64,000 bases of DNA from Siphonodentalium dalli (GCA_032622095.1 CP136064.1:129819605-129883604), one strand, 5' to 3'. Counted from the first letter of the stretch, positions 11,857 through 23,837 are shown. Notes: generated from the sequence alone by a model not told the origin. A program made the numbers and translations.

Positions 11857-12773
11857 CCAATATATATTTCTTTCAAATTGAGATCAATATAAGCTCTTTC
11901 GACTATAGGGGTGGTAAAAAATTGAGAATCTCTCATCTGAATCTGCTCGAAGTGTAAAATATGAATCTACAGGACATTGTTGATCGACAAAGAACTGGGT
12001 CTTGTGTTCAGGAAGTGAACCGATCTTATCTTCGGTGAATGAGCTTTTTCGTCACAATTTCAAACCTAAATATCTTATGATTCCAAGGTCATATATCTAC
12101 TGTCCGCGGGGAGACAACACACTTTTGACTAATAAAACCTTGCATTATCGTGTCGAATGATTCGTTTTTCTCACGTAAATTTGTGTTGAAATTTACCATT
12201 GGGGCAATGGCAATTTAACACACAAATGTCTAAGCTTAATTTGGCAAATTGGCGCACTGTTTATTGGAAATATCAAATCTCATGAACAGGTGGGGATGTG
12301 CGGCAGTCATATTTAACACAAAAAAACGGTAAATTCTCTTTCCTTGGTGAAACATCTACAAAATCGAGCGCCAGCCAACTTAAAAAGATCACTAGTGAAC
12401 TGGAGTGCATCGGAAGTGAACTGGACAAGAGATCGCAAGTGGTGTCTGTCTCGCGGAGCGGTTCCTACCCCGTGAATATATTCCGATGGTGACGCACTTT
12501 TCTATAAAATCAAACACCTCTCTAAACCGAACGGAAGGACCGGTCCAAAAGGGTGTTTGGTTTAGAGATGTTTCACTGTACTACTAGTACATGTACTTAG
12601 TCTCAAAAATCATAAATGACTACGCAAAACACCATTATTCACATAATTTCATGTAAAAGTGAAATTGAAATACTTTTATGATACAATTAATCTTGTTTAA
12701 AAACATAAGATGTTATAAATTTGAATAGTTTTAAAATTCTATGACAATTGTTCACATCCTGTATAAAAATTAA

Positions 12774-13034
12774 ACCTTCCATAACTGGAGCTTCCTGAAA
12801 TTTTGCAAAAACCCTGTGCCAATGCATTCTCTTGTTACTCTTGTATATGTGAGCCTCCAAACAGGAAGACTTGCATATGTATATAAGAGGATACATTGGC
12901 CTATCATTAATACCATGACAAGTGTAAACCAGTGCATTCTCTTTAATATATATGGGAGATTCACAGGAATATAAGAGAATTCAATTGCACAGGTTCTTTA
13001 ATGCTGCATCAGCACAGCTCCCGTCATGAAAGGG
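12774..13034. mobile_element. piggyBac-like MITE, copy 1 (261 bp)
   Basis: Left flank TTAA (12770-12773), end ACCTTCCATAACTGGAGCTT; right end AGCTCCCGTCATGAAAGGGT followed by TCAA, a one-base-decayed TTAA. Length and internal words ('gccaatgcattctctt', 'ctttaatgctgca-cagcac') match the copy at 30161-30421. TTAA targets with CCC/GGG ends are the piggyBac signature. There is no coding capacity. Confidence 0.75.
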
Positions 13035-14099
13035 TCAACATACCACAAACAACTGTAACATTCCAGAATCAATTCGTTAGATAATTTCCATCTGTTAGCC
13101 GATTGAAAATTATTCCATTTGTCAGCTTTAACGCTCAATTAATACAAGAGATGAACAACAAAAGTGAAACATTGTAACCAAAAATAGGCTGCATCGCCCA
13201 GTATCTTCAAACTAATTTCTTGGAACAGCACAAGGCAATAATATACAAGGCATCTGAAGAATTCTGTGGCAATTGATTGATCAGTGATTTTTCAAAGGAT
13301 ACCCTAAAAGATTCTGGGATCAACTGACTCAAATAAAGCAATCGGATGCCCACATAACAAGAAAACTTCCTGACCTTGGCAAAGGGCCAATTCATGCAAA
13401 ACCGTATACATTGTTTTGATCTCATGGTTCATTAATGATTCAGACACCAACAGACACTGGAAATATACCTTTAGTGAAAAACCACCTGGGACATGTGTTA
13501 TCAAAGTAATCTAAAGCAATCAGTGACTGTTTTACAACAATATTACGTTGTTTTGTTAGAAATAAACAGGATATTCCATGAGCAGGAAAATGTGGACTCG
13601 GACCATTTTGTTTTAATCCTGCAGCTAAAAAAAACATTTAGGTGATAATTGTTATCATCTGTTTGAAGAATCGGGGTAATATCTCACACAAGAGTAAATT
13701 CATGGACATCAATTTTCTGGAGATAAGTAATGTTTACAGTGATTAATTTGTTTTTTGCTGGGGTTCTGAACACTTGCACAAAGCAGGCACACAGTTTGGT
13801 CTAAAATCATATTAGTGGCAGTATCAACATTATAGATGTGCACCCGGTGTGCAATCAGATATACCCTGTACACGTAGATTGTGCATTGAGATTGAGTTTG
13901 GGACTTTTTAATCTATTTGAATACTTTTTGTATCTAAACATTGTGTGTATGTTGGAGGTCTGGACAATATTTGCAGCAGTCAAACATTTTCATAATGTTT
14001 TTTATGAATGTTTTGTAATGGGCCATCTTGATCTCAAGCCAACTTAGTCTTAGGCATGCGGAAAAATGAGTACATTGAGTGATGAATAATCCCAGGACT

Positions 14100-14190
14100 G
14101 CTTTGTATCCCTTACTGTGGTGTTGGAGGTTACCCCGGTATTACCGGGGTGACACCACATTAGAGGTGGTCAACTACTTTAAGTATAGCT
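14100..14190. repeat. Short hairpin repeat (inverse copy at 35.46-35.55 kb)
   Basis: 'gtggtgt' and 'taccccggta/taccggggt' followed by 'gacaccac' form a hairpin at 14119-14159. The reverse complement (ttaaagtagttgaccacct...ggtcaccccagtaataccacagtaacc) is recognisable at 35465-35545. Unclassified dispersed repeat. Confidence 0.5.
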
Positions 14191-15004
14191 GTAAAAGTGG
14201 TGGTTTAAAATTAATATTATGACCTACATATTATATAGACCATGAAACTGATCTAGACCATGCCACCCAAAAGGTAGACACACATCTGTATCTTATACTG
14301 GTTTGATGTGATACTGCATATTAAATTTTAGCTATATCTTACATATGTGTATTATACTTCAAGAAAGGACTATGCACAATGTGACCTTTCATCTCACAAC
14401 ATTGCTGTCTTAGCAAGTACCGGTATCAACAAAAACTTTCGCCCCAAAGTTGGTCATATCTATTTAAGCATTTTGGATGGTTTAATGGTTTAAACAAATA
14501 AATTAATGCATACAAGTAGAATAAAACAGTAATGTAGCTACATATGATGAAACATGATTACATGTCCCGGATACATGTATGCAAATGTTAGCTTTCACTA
14601 TTTTTTCCTGTCATTTTAGACCGCTTTCATAGCACAAAATTTGCTAAAGTTATGATGTTATTTTTTATCTAGTGAATTCTGAACATAATAGTTTGAAAAA
14701 CTTTTTGTTTGAGAACACTGACATTGATTGAAAGAATTTCAGTTCCAATTTCTGAACATGGATGCAAATTAAATCAGGACTTATTAGATCTTGTCTATTG
14801 CTGACAAATCAACCCAATGTTCCATAAATCTGCAACCTCATCACATGTACTATAATTGCGTATTCATTTGTAACAGGAATTACTCTTCGAGATGACCAAA
14901 TGTAGGTTGTTTTCAAAACTGACATAAATTTGGCTTCATTTGCCCAAAAATTATAATGTCGGTCAGCATAAGATAAATTCAACAATAGCATAGGATACTA
15001 CAGG

Positions 15005-15125
15005 ATAATTTTATTTACAATATACACACATGGAATGTACAATTACAAGTAAATATAATATTAATAGACTATACATGTATATTGTTAGGGGTGATATAGT
15101 CGTGACTGACTGTCTTCCTATCACC
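15005..15125. repeat. Dispersed ~115-bp repeat (second copy at 32.62-32.73 kb)
   Basis: The block runs from 'tatacacacatggaa-gtaca' to 'gtgatatagtc-tgactgactgtcttcctatcacc' and is present at both places in the same orientation with about 85-90% identity by eye. At the 32.6-kb site it interrupts another repeat. Confidence 0.65.
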
Positions 15126-15127
15126 TA

Positions 15128-15248
15128 GTGTGTTTTGAGATGTGTGTAATTATATCAACTCGTTACAAGTATGATTTTTTGTTCGGCAGAGCCTCGCAAA
15201 AAATCATACTTCTAACTCATTGAGATTGTTACACATCTCAAAACACAC
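15128..15248. mobile_element. 121-bp hairpin MITE flanked by TA
   Basis: Ends GTGTGTTTTGAGATGTGTGTAA and complement, with TA on both sides (15126-15127 and 15249-15250). A second inner inverted repeat (aagtatgattttttg / caaaaaatcatactt) folds most of the element into a long hairpin. A TA duplication fits Tc1/mariner-type MITEs. Confidence 0.75.
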
Positions 15249-16151
15249 TATGCTGTTATCGTATATATATATCTATGCAACAGCTGAATCATTGACCGAT
15301 TTGTAACTAGACAGCATAATTTACAGCTAATTGTCAGTATGCCTTGATCTGCCTTCATAGGCAGAAAAGGTGTGTTTATTTTAATTAAGGGCACTTGTGT
15401 GACATACAGTTAAGGTGACAACCTTCTATGCTCAATTAATAGCACAGGGTATATATATTCTTTGATGTCAAACTGTGATTGCTCAAGCATATTTGTCATG
15501 AGATAAATTTAAATGTATTAAATTGCGTTTTAATGTTAACCCAACAAACCCAGTACCTGGCTACTGGCATACACGCAAGCAGTTCTGATTAAAATCAGAC
15601 TCAAACGGCTTTGTGTTAGTGAGTATGAAGAAATTACCAGTAGCAGTGTGTCACATTACCGTTACTATAAATAACTTATGCATGCAATCCATTCAGTATG
15701 ACATCACAGCGCACAAATAGTTTTACAAATAGTTTTACGATCTACTTTTCATTTCGTTATCTGCCGCTTCAAACTGGTGTTAAGTGTTGAAATTCTTGGA
15801 ATATGCACTTCTATTCTCCTTGCTACATGTAGCTATTATTGCCAATATTGGTAAATTCTGGACTCTTCACGTATGCGTTTAGTTTTAATTAGTTGTCGTA
15901 ATTTCTAATTTTGTGAACAATGTGTGAAACTATCAATGTGACAGAAAATTTATTGCGCTATTTTTAGCTACATATATGTGGTGAATCGACAGCTGTATAG
16001 GAATTCCGACAATCTCAACATGTTTATAGGTGTGTGCAAAAATGTGTGAGAGGCCATTACCATGAACAGTTACATCAAGGAACTAGCCCAATGCTGGTAT
16101 TCAGGTTGGTCCACTCAAGCCAAGAGCATCAGTCCACCCTCTCAAGCTGGG

Positions 16152-16615
16152 AGCAATCAACAATAGTATGCCACAGTGTTAGAGATAGCTGGTAAGCTGG
16201 GAATTTGGCTATGGACTTTTACCTAAAAGTGAGGCTAAAACTCATCTCAGCCCAAAGGTTTATATCAATTCTTGCAAAATTGATATTCACCATTTTTCAG
16301 CACACAACTAACATAATGTTGAGATTCTTGAAGCAGTATTGAACTATTAAAATTAAATTGCCATTCCACCCTTTTACTAGTTCAGATCATGTACTTTTTA
16401 TAGCAGTTATTCATTTCCATTCAATTTGTATATTTGCTGAGAACACTGTTCTTAAAATTTCTCTTCCAAAACTATAATTAAAGTCATTTTTTTTGGTTAT
16501 ATAATATGCTTGATGTGGTCTTCAGATAGTATAGATTCATATGGTGTACTAGCTTAACAATTAAGTAGTTTTCTGTGTAGGTCCATCTAAACTTTCCACC
16601 TTCTGACATAGCTCT
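16152..16615 (+). repeat. Duplicated segment, copy A
   Basis: It begins 'agcaatcaacaa' and shares with copy B the blocks 'gttagagatagctg', 'atttggctatggactt', 'caaaggtttatatc-attcttgcaaaat', 'tatagcagttattcatttcca' and 'gtccatctaaactttccacc'. Copy A is continuous. The two copies lie about 1.3 kb apart in direct orientation. No coding frame. Confidence 0.8.
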
Positions 16616-16789
16616 GAAAATCTTATGTAGTTTAATAAATTAAAATATCTGCTTTGGAAATTTAAAGTGCCAAATGAATTGCAAATTTCCCATAAAAGTA
16701 AGCTCAGAGAGAGTGCTTTATACAGGCAAAAATTTGGTACTGAAAGGAATAATAACAATAAAGTTAGTGACCAGAAGAGAGGAGATGGT

Positions 16790-16804
16790 GGGGGGGGGGG
16801 GGGG
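16790..16804 (+). repeat. G15 homopolymer tract
   Basis: Fifteen consecutive G following 'gagatggt'. Confidence 0.95.
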
Positions 16805-17240
16805 TCCTTGGCCTTATATCTGAAATATCTGAAGCATGTGTAAACCCTTCAATTTGAAATCTTGATGCAACATGGTTCATGTTGTACCAGTACAAAACAA
16901 TAGTGATATTTATCATGCATTCTGTGATTGGACACATGTCATAGGCACATGTGTATCATCACATATGACCGGCAATTGCCTGAGACAAGATGTGCACACC
17001 ATAGGCATGGGTATGTTATATTTTCCACCAGATGTCTAATCTGACCAGGATCAGATTCAATTGTCCAACACTGTACTATATTAGATGCAGTGTATATACT
17101 GATATACCCACACACAATAGCTGAACAAAGCAGTCAACAAAAGAGCACTGTGGTATATGTGTGAAAATATGTGTGAAAATAGAGATAGCTTCAAGAGTTA
17201 TCTTTCTTATTCTATTACAGAACATGGCTGTCTAATTATT

Positions 17241-17341
17241 GATATCACAAAATTGAATATATGATATCACAAAATTGAATATATGATATCACAAAATTGA
17301 ATATATGATATCACCACAAAATCAAATATATGATATCACCA
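17241..17341. repeat. 22-bp tandem repeat (GATATCACAAAATTGAATATAT)
   Basis: GATATC starts at 17241, 17263, 17285, 17307 and 17332: exact 22-bp steps, then a 25-bp step with a 3-bp insertion. Degenerate relatives ('gatatcataaaattta', 'gatatcacaaattcta') are scattered over 19000-19170. Confidence 0.9.
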
Positions 17342-17457
17342 GCCTTTGCATTTTGACGGGGCCGATCGGCCAAAGCCCCTTAAACTGCCCCATAACTTGG
17401 GCATATTTTAGACCCCATACCAGTATGTCCCCACAATTACAAATCAACACATCATAC

Positions 17458-18970
17458 AGCAATCAACAAGGTCACAATGTTAGAGATAGCTGAAAAGCTG
17501 GCAATTTGGCTATGGACTTGTGAATTAAAAGTGAGGCTAAATCTCATCTCGGCCCAAAGGTTTATATCCATTCTTGCAAAATGGATGTTCACCATTTTTC
17601 AGCACACAACTAACATAATGATGAAATTCTTTATCAGGCTTTCCGCTAGTAGGGCAGGGGGTCCCTTTAAGGGTCCCATTCCCCCAGCCAATTTTTCCCC
17701 TTCTGTCATACCACAGGACATATTCCATATGTATAAAGATGTTTACTTCTCAATTTTGTTGGGACAGTACTAAGAAATTTAAATAGTTGACAACTTTATT
17801 TGATTTCTAGCAAGAATACACACTCGGACCGATCTAACACTAAAAGTTGGATGTCAGTATGTCTGTAGGCCGGAGCTAACATTCAACGTGCAGGGTCGAT
17901 GTGTTCCATTTAGAATATAGAGTACACTTTATTTAGTTTTTACTGAAATGCTCCGGATTCTGAATGAGCACACCCGGCTCTGCACGTAGCACGCTAGCTC
18001 CAACCAGCAGACACAGTTACATGTAGATGAACTGAGGAAGTGATCAAACCCAACATCGCTAGAATACATGCTTTGGAGTCCGCTGGTTACGTTGCTGCAG
18101 TTAGGTTACGAAAAAATGACTGCCGATAATTTAATCATACCCACTGATTCTATCTTCATGTCATAAAATATATATATCACTCCATTTTTTTCAAAGCATC
18201 TTATCTATGTTTATTATAATTTAGCTTGATATTTAGAACTAACACATTGCGCCTCTATTCCTTCATTGCTTACAACCTGCTAATCGTCTATCTGCTGAGT
18301 GTTATATTCCGGCACGTTATGCATCCGAACTATCTGCCAAGTCTTGAATGGTGAGTCGTTTAACTTCAACGGGTGCATTTCTGTATACTGGGAACAACGC
18401 AATGCCTTAACCACCAGTGATCTATAACCTGGCAATTAATTTTTATCTAATAAATTTTCTAGATTTTAAATTTATTGCGGTTGATAGCATAGTAACTTGG
18501 GTAGAAAATGGATGCAAAATGATCAGCAAATCTACTCTCTGATTCTTCTATTGGCCGATACAACAAAAGTATGTCCACTAGTGTTTCCAAGACATTGAAA
18601 ACATTGACTGCATTTTCCCCTCGGCGGATACAGGACCCGTTCCCCAAAACCTGGCGGAAAGCCTGTCTTTATGCAGTATTGAACTCGATTAAATTGCCAT
18701 TTGACCCTTATACTAGTTCAGATAATGTACTGTTTATAGCAGTTATTCATTTCCACCCAATTTGTATATTTGCTGAGAACGCTGTTCCCAAAACTTCACT
18801 TCTAAAACTATGATTAAAGTCATCATCTTTACATTTGTATTGTAATACAATATGCTTGATGTGGTATTCAGGTACATGTAGTATAGATTTCTTCATGGTC
18901 TACTAGCTTAACAATTAATAGTTTTCTGTGAAGCTAGGTCCATCTAAACTTTCCACCTCCTGACAAAGCT
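17458..18970 (+). repeat. Duplicated segment, copy B, interrupted
   Basis: Homologous to 16152-16615, but split by a 1031-bp insertion at 17635-18665. Sequence before and after the insertion joins seamlessly against copy A ('ataatg-tga-attctt' | 'gcagtattgaact'). Confidence 0.8.
17635..18665. mobile_element. 1031-bp TIR element with 7-bp target duplication
   Basis: Left end CAGGCTTTCCGCTAG; right end CTGGCGGAAAGCCTG, its inverse with one mismatch. TCTTTAT is repeated exactly on both sides (17628-17634, 18666-18672), and the insertion interrupts duplicated segment copy B. There is no transposase frame. The CAGG ends and a 7-8 bp duplication suggest a hAT-like non-autonomous element, but 7 bp is unusual for hAT. 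Confidence 0.8.
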
Positions 18971-19967
18971 CAGTCATGGAAACAACCCCATGTATCATAT
19001 TATGATATCATAAAATTTAATTATTGATATAACTAAATGCTTACTATTTTGTGATATCTTATATTTAATGAATAGATGATATCACTATAAATTCCAATTT
19101 TTGATATCTTAAAATCATTTTGCGATATGCGATATCATAATATATTAGTATTTATTGATATCACAAATTCTAATGCACCTGTTGCCAATATAACCCCTGA
19201 AACATAAAATATTTGCGGTATCGATAAACTGTCGCAAAGTGTAGTCCGGTTCACCGCTTCAATGTTAGATATTCCTACATTCAAATATTGATGGCAGCTG
19301 ACTTCCTAGTCTCGTCAATGGGCCATCCAGCTCCACACACTTTATATGCAGTACATGTCGACAACATTAGGAGTAGATGCATAGAGCTGGCATCTGGTCT
19401 ACTGACTTCCGTTATTAGCTGGTTGCTATACAAACAAATCAGCGGCGTCGCTTTTGTCGAAATTTGACAGCCAGTACATTCGCCCTGTGTACATGTACTT
19501 TCAGAAATCATAAAACACCACTTTGTCTCATAAATACCATTGTCTCTATATCATTAGACCATATTTCTTGACATGAAACCGTGACAGATACGGCATGAAA
19601 TACACATCTCAATGAGTAAACAATTTTCATTTGTTTCAATTCAACTTCAAGTTCGTGTTAAAATCAACACCGCAATTTGTAAGTGATAAACATCTGAAAT
19701 TGGCATCAGGTACCGTACTACATGTATGTACATGCAAAAACTAACTGTTGTGCATATGTATTTCTATTCGAGGTGGCAATTTTTCATCTTTAACAATAAG
19801 AGCAATGTTAGTTGAGGGACTATAGTTTATCCAGTGCATTAAATTTAAAACAAAGTCATGAATTGGCTGAGTGTTTTCTATGGCTGCACATTTTGTTGAT
19901 AATTACAAGGCATGTGTGTGTCGAAATATTGTTTTAAGTTTGAAGAGGATTAGAATGGGGATATTAA

Positions 19968-20127
19968 ACAGTGTGGTGTAACAGGTGTTTTGTGATTTTG
20001 AAAAGGTACAGGGCTATAAACTGTAGCAAATATCTGTTAATGGCCTGGGCTCCACCATCACCATTAACTACATCTGCCACAGTATATTTGCCCTGTACCT
20101 TTCCGAAATCGCAAAACACTACACTGT
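19968..20127. mobile_element. 160-bp hairpin MITE-like element
   Basis: The left arm (ACAGTGTGGTGTAACAGG, then tgttttgtgattttgaaaag and gtacagggc) is complementary to the right arm (gccctgtacctttccg, aaatcgcaaaacac, tacactgt). A related half-arm occurs at 19465-19525 ('ccctgtgtacatgtactttc', 'agaaatcataaaacaccac'). Target duplication not clear. Confidence 0.6.
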
Positions 20128-20547
20128 TATCCCCTAAATGAACATATGAACACTGTGTTGACAGTATTAAATACCATATTTTATTTGTACTATATCAAAC
20201 CATTGTATAAAGAGTAGCTTATTTGCAGCTTCAAATTTAATAATTTGGGAGAAGAATATCAAAATGTATCCATGTGGAATATTTCTGACCAAACATGACG
20301 AATTGAGACGGAGCTAAATGTAGAAAAAAGGACCTCCATTTTGTATTTGATGCAGTAATTTTTATCATATCAATGGGTTTCTCTGAATCTATTTTGATCA
20401 CCAGAACATGTAGAATGTGACAAAAACAAGATTTACTGCATGTAGGTATAATTTTAGGCTCCAAACAGCCACAGGCCTTTATCATGTAATCTGGTACAAG
20501 TACATGTACATGTACTTCATATATATATAAAATATTATTCTACTCAC

Positions 20548-20775
20548 CCTATGTAACTTTTTGTAAGAACTCGTTGATAGGTGTGATCTCAACTTCAAGG
20601 AAGTATCATTTGAATGAGTCCGAAGTAACTTTAGACGAGCTTGTGTACTGACTGGAGACAAACGAACTTTCGATACACAGGCAGAATCACTAGACAGAGT
20701 TCTTAGTAACTTCTGAGGTGACAATGTCACAAACTTACCAGCAGAATCACTGGATTTGGTTTTTCGAAGTGGTTT
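20548..20775 (-). CDS. 76-codon exon with three RTxSxDS repeats, probably MYO18A-like
   Basis: The donor AGG|GTGAGT at 20548/20547 is strong. The proposed acceptor TAATGAAG|AAACC at 20776/20775 is weaker (purine before AG). The exon is exactly 228 bp and phase 0 at both ends, matching the phases of 36206-37254 and 2101-3531. The product is basic and Ser/Thr-rich with three related repeats: KTKSSDSAGK, LLRTLSSDSAC and LLRTHSNDTS. Each looks like a basophilic-kinase site. It has no folded domain. Being phase 0-0, it could be skipped without a frameshift, that is, an alternatively used linker exon. Assignment to the myosin gene rests on strand, phase and position. Confidence 0.6.
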
Positions 20776-21515
20776 CTTCATTACAAAATGCACAAAAACA
20801 CCACCATTGATTAATTTATCTTGTTTGGTTACTGTTATTTTACCAGTAGTGTTTCACAAGATTCCACTGCCCATGGTGGAAATAAAAAGGTCAAGAATGG
20901 TGCGAGTGCAGATGACAAACAAGCCGTACTCAGTGCCGATATTTGCCAATAGATGCTGGAGGTTTGGAGAACAAATCGACATGTCAACATGTGAACTTGA
21001 ATAACATTCTGGAAGCACACTGAGCAAATCAACTCAACACAAGTATGGATTAATCCACAATCCTTGACACTTAGTTTGCCAATCTTTCAGCTGAACAGAC
21101 TACCGTATATTTATTAAACAAACTACAACTGTATAAAAGTTAAATATGAAGCTCTACAACTGATCATGAATTAATATAATGTGAAGTAATTACACTACAA
21201 CGCAAAAATTTATTTTAAAATCCTGTTTTTAGAATGCAGGATGATTGATATGGAGAGATGAAAATTAGAATTGACGTCAAGTACCGGGTAGTCAACAATG
21301 TGAACCAGGATATGTTTGGTACAATTCAAATTAATGATTCAATCTTCTATTTGATTATCTGACAGAATATGATGAAGTACATGCATACTGCAACAATTCA
21401 TCTGTCTTCTTACCTCAAGGAAATGGACAGTTGTGCCCATGCAGAGAATCACAAACCATCTGACTGAAAAGTTGCACAGGGCCTTCAGACATATTTGTAT
21501 GAGGTTTCTGTCGTT

Positions 21516-21540
21516 GGGGGGGGGGGGGGGGGGGGGGGGG
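21516..21540 (+). repeat. G25 homopolymer tract
   Basis: Twenty-five consecutive G. On the minus (gene) strand this is a C tract within the presumed intron. Confidence 0.95.
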
Positions 21541-22689
21541 TATAATAAATGGCTTCTAATGAGCAGTATTATTGCCCATGATTTTCCTTGCATTGTATAT
21601 ATCTATTTATAATAAATAAATATCATAAAACACGAAGTTGTTGGCAGATGGGTCGTTTAGCCTGCCAGTGTATTTATTACAGGTCCCAGCTGCCTGGCCG
21701 TCGATGCAGTCCTGTCTGGAGTTTGCACGCCGAAGTAGGTTGTGACATCATGATGTGCACCTAAGAGTAAAATTTTTGCGGAAGGACAACAACAAAGAAA
21801 CGGAAATCTGCACAGACCGAAAAACATTACTAGCATCCAGCATACATGTATACCGTACTGCAAGTAACAATTCTTAAAAAGAGTATATTTTCAATCCCTG
21901 TATCATTAATAAGTACTAGTAGTCAGATATCCATTGGTTAACATATACAAGTACCTTTATACTAGCAACTCTCTTCTTTATCATCTTGGATGAACAACCT
22001 TTGTAGGAACTCATTTGATCAAAACATCTGTTTCATAAAGCTACTGTACACTGTATTACAAATTAAGAATTTTATCTGTTCCTTTTAAATATATCATAGT
22101 GAATTAAAATTCAACTACTATTTGAAAAACAACACTGAGAACAAGATTTAGTACATAATCCTGAACAGATTTGAGAAGTATCAAGTGGTTATGGAGTTAT
22201 AATAAACAATTCAGCAGTCTATTTGCACAGCTCCAAAGACTGCCACTTATTAGTTCCTCTACAACAAAGTGGAGTCAAATCTTATGCGATAACTTGACCT
22301 AATAGACAAAATCCTATTTGTAAAATAATCCGCAATTATGAAATCAGGCTAATAGCAAATTAATTCGAACAATAGCTGTGATGTAATAAAATTATGTGAG
22401 TATAAATCCCAATCTCATACATAATGTTTGAAGCAATATATTAAATCCAGTGGCATGTTAGTTTTTATTAGTTCAGGTATTACATCAGGTAAAGAAAATT
22501 ATTTGTCACCAAGGACTTCATTAAAGTTCCATCCAAGTAGGCCAAACACTAGTACTGGAAAAATTGACATGACAATAAATTATTGAATTCTCATCCAAAT
22601 TTATGTAAATTGTGGGGAGGGGGCTGTTGAGTTGTCGTTATTCTTGAAGATGCTTAAAGAGGCTCAAATTAATTAAGTTCAGCCTCTAC

Positions 22690-23066
22690 ACCCATTTGAA
22701 TAATGTATAGACTATTATTGTCAACGAAACCTCTTTTGAAAGCCCTCATGATGCCAAACCTGCATACCAAACTGAATTGAGATCTGATAATCCATGGTTG
22801 AGATATAAGAGCGGATAGACGGAAATCCAACATTTTCAGATAAACAAAGAGGGAGGATAAATCTTGGGAAAAAAATGTGAACAACTTCAATGAAACCTCT
22901 TTTGAAAGACCTCCTGATGCCAAACCTGCATACCAAATTTTATCGAGAACGATAACCCATGGTTGAGATATATGAGCAGATGGAGGGACAGATGGACTGG
23001 TGGATGGACAGACAGACGGACGCATGTAATACAGTATAACCCCCTCCATCTTTTGGGATGGGGGTA
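22690..23066 (-). repeat. SINE-like repeat with CCCCC/GGGGG hairpin tail
   Basis: Read on the minus strand it starts with a hairpin (TACCCCCATCCCAAAAG and inverse, 23034-23066) followed by 'cgtccgtctgtctgtcc', then two ~180-bp subunits each containing 'ctcaaccatgg', 'tttggtatgcaggtttggcatca' and 'ttcaaaagaggtttc'. A plus-strand relative starts at 25892 (tatacccccatcccaaaag, then tgtccatgtgtccgtccgct). This layout is widespread in molluscan genomes. The 126-codon frame across it is a by-product. Confidence 0.65.
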
Positions 23067-23837
23067 CAAAAATACTGTCATGCCAAAGTGTCTATTGTAG
23101 TTTTGACAGTCTGTCTATTGTAGTTTTGAGAGTCTGTTGTGTTTTAGAGTTACTATTATTTCTTTTGTTTACATGTAGTTCAAACAATATTTATTTCTTC
23201 TTCTCGAGGATTAGTTTGGGAGATTTTATGCGTTTGATTTGGTTGGCTGTGGAAGGAGCTTACAGATATTGTCTAATGTCACACGGTGAATTCCATGCGT
23301 GACTGATGGGACAAACCATAAATTTAGTTTTTTCTATAACTGATCATGCTCATCCAAATAGATTAAAGATAACTAAATTATGCTCAACAGAAGGTGAATC
23401 AAGTCTCTTAACAATATTAGGTACCATTTTTAAAATGACTAATCCTGTAGCCATATATGTCAATTTTTGTCTGCGTGACTGATGGGACATGTTTTGGACA
23501 AGTTTTTGGGTACCTCTATGCAAACTGATGGTATTATCCAAAACATTGGATTTCAGTAATATCATCAATGTAAATGAAACATAATATTTTTCTAACAGAA
23601 AAATCAAGTCTTGGTGGTGCATTCATTCTGAAACTGAAATGCTATGAAGAAATCCACGTGACTGATGGGACAGTACTTTTGTGACTGATGGGACACCACT
23701 GAAATCTAAACTTTTATATATGTTTGTGGAAGGGCGCTTTATTCCATTTCATCTCTGGGGTGAAAAAATATTTTTTATGGAATTATACAAGCACATCAAT
23801 ACTTGTTGTGATTGCTGGGTGTGATTGGATATATAGG

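Larger units (their letters stand above)
9746..12473. mobile_element. 2.73-kb inverted-repeat element nested in Tigger copy (5-bp TSD)
   Basis: Left end CACGGGGTAGGAACTGCTCC; the right end is its inverse with one mismatch over the first 38 bp, and weaker complementarity continues to about 80 bp. The host Tigger sequence resumes exactly, with AATAT duplicated on both sides (9741-9745 and 12474-12478). Subterminal 'CCAGTTCACT' words recur on both arms (9793, 9813, 10211, 10233, 10264, 12398, 12416 regions). There is no transposase frame, so it is non-autonomous. A 5-bp duplication with 5'-CAC termini is compatible with Transib/Chapaev-type families, but the terminus is not their consensus and the class is left open. 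Confidence 0.8.
9035..12578 (+). mobile_element. Tigger/pogo-like transposon copy, 5'-truncated and interrupted
   Basis: The 3' end is ...TTTAGAGATGTTTCACTG at 12578 followed by TA. It contains the same palindromic 'accgaacggaaggaccggtcc' block as the Tigger copy at 29.07 kb. The body matches that copy in reverse: 'gtgaacaatgg...cttcacag' at 9045, a transposase C-terminal remnant at 9297-9548, and 'cattcttggta...ggcggcaatat' up to 9745. It then resumes with 'attccgatggtgacgc' after 12478. The gap is filled by a 2.73-kb insertion. Tc1/mariner-superfamily elements insert at TA, and the right flank is consistent with that. The left end was not identified. Confidence 0.75.
3532..20547 (-). other. 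Presumed intron of the MYO18A-like gene (~17 kb)
   Basis: Between the two phase-0 exon borders I see no convincing minus-strand exon. The interval contains low-complexity AT-rich DNA (3.6-5.1 kb), a locally GC-richer repeat-derived stretch (5.1-9.0 kb), a split Tigger copy with a nested element (9.0-12.6 kb), a piggyBac-like MITE (12.8-13.0 kb), a hairpin MITE (15.1 kb), and a duplicated segment with another nested element (16.1-19.0 kb). The call depends on the flanking exons belonging to one transcript. Confidence 0.5.

Noticed and set aside
9746-12473. Firm assignment of the element to Transib/ProtoRAG
   Set aside because: Only the 5-bp duplication and the first three bases (CAC) agree; the rest of the terminus does not match the CACWRTG-type heptamer and no RAG1-like frame is present.
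22669-23049. 126-codon minus-strand ORF
   Set aside because: Reads through a SINE-like repeat made of two related subunits; the peptide repeats (ISQPW...) follow from the DNA repeat.
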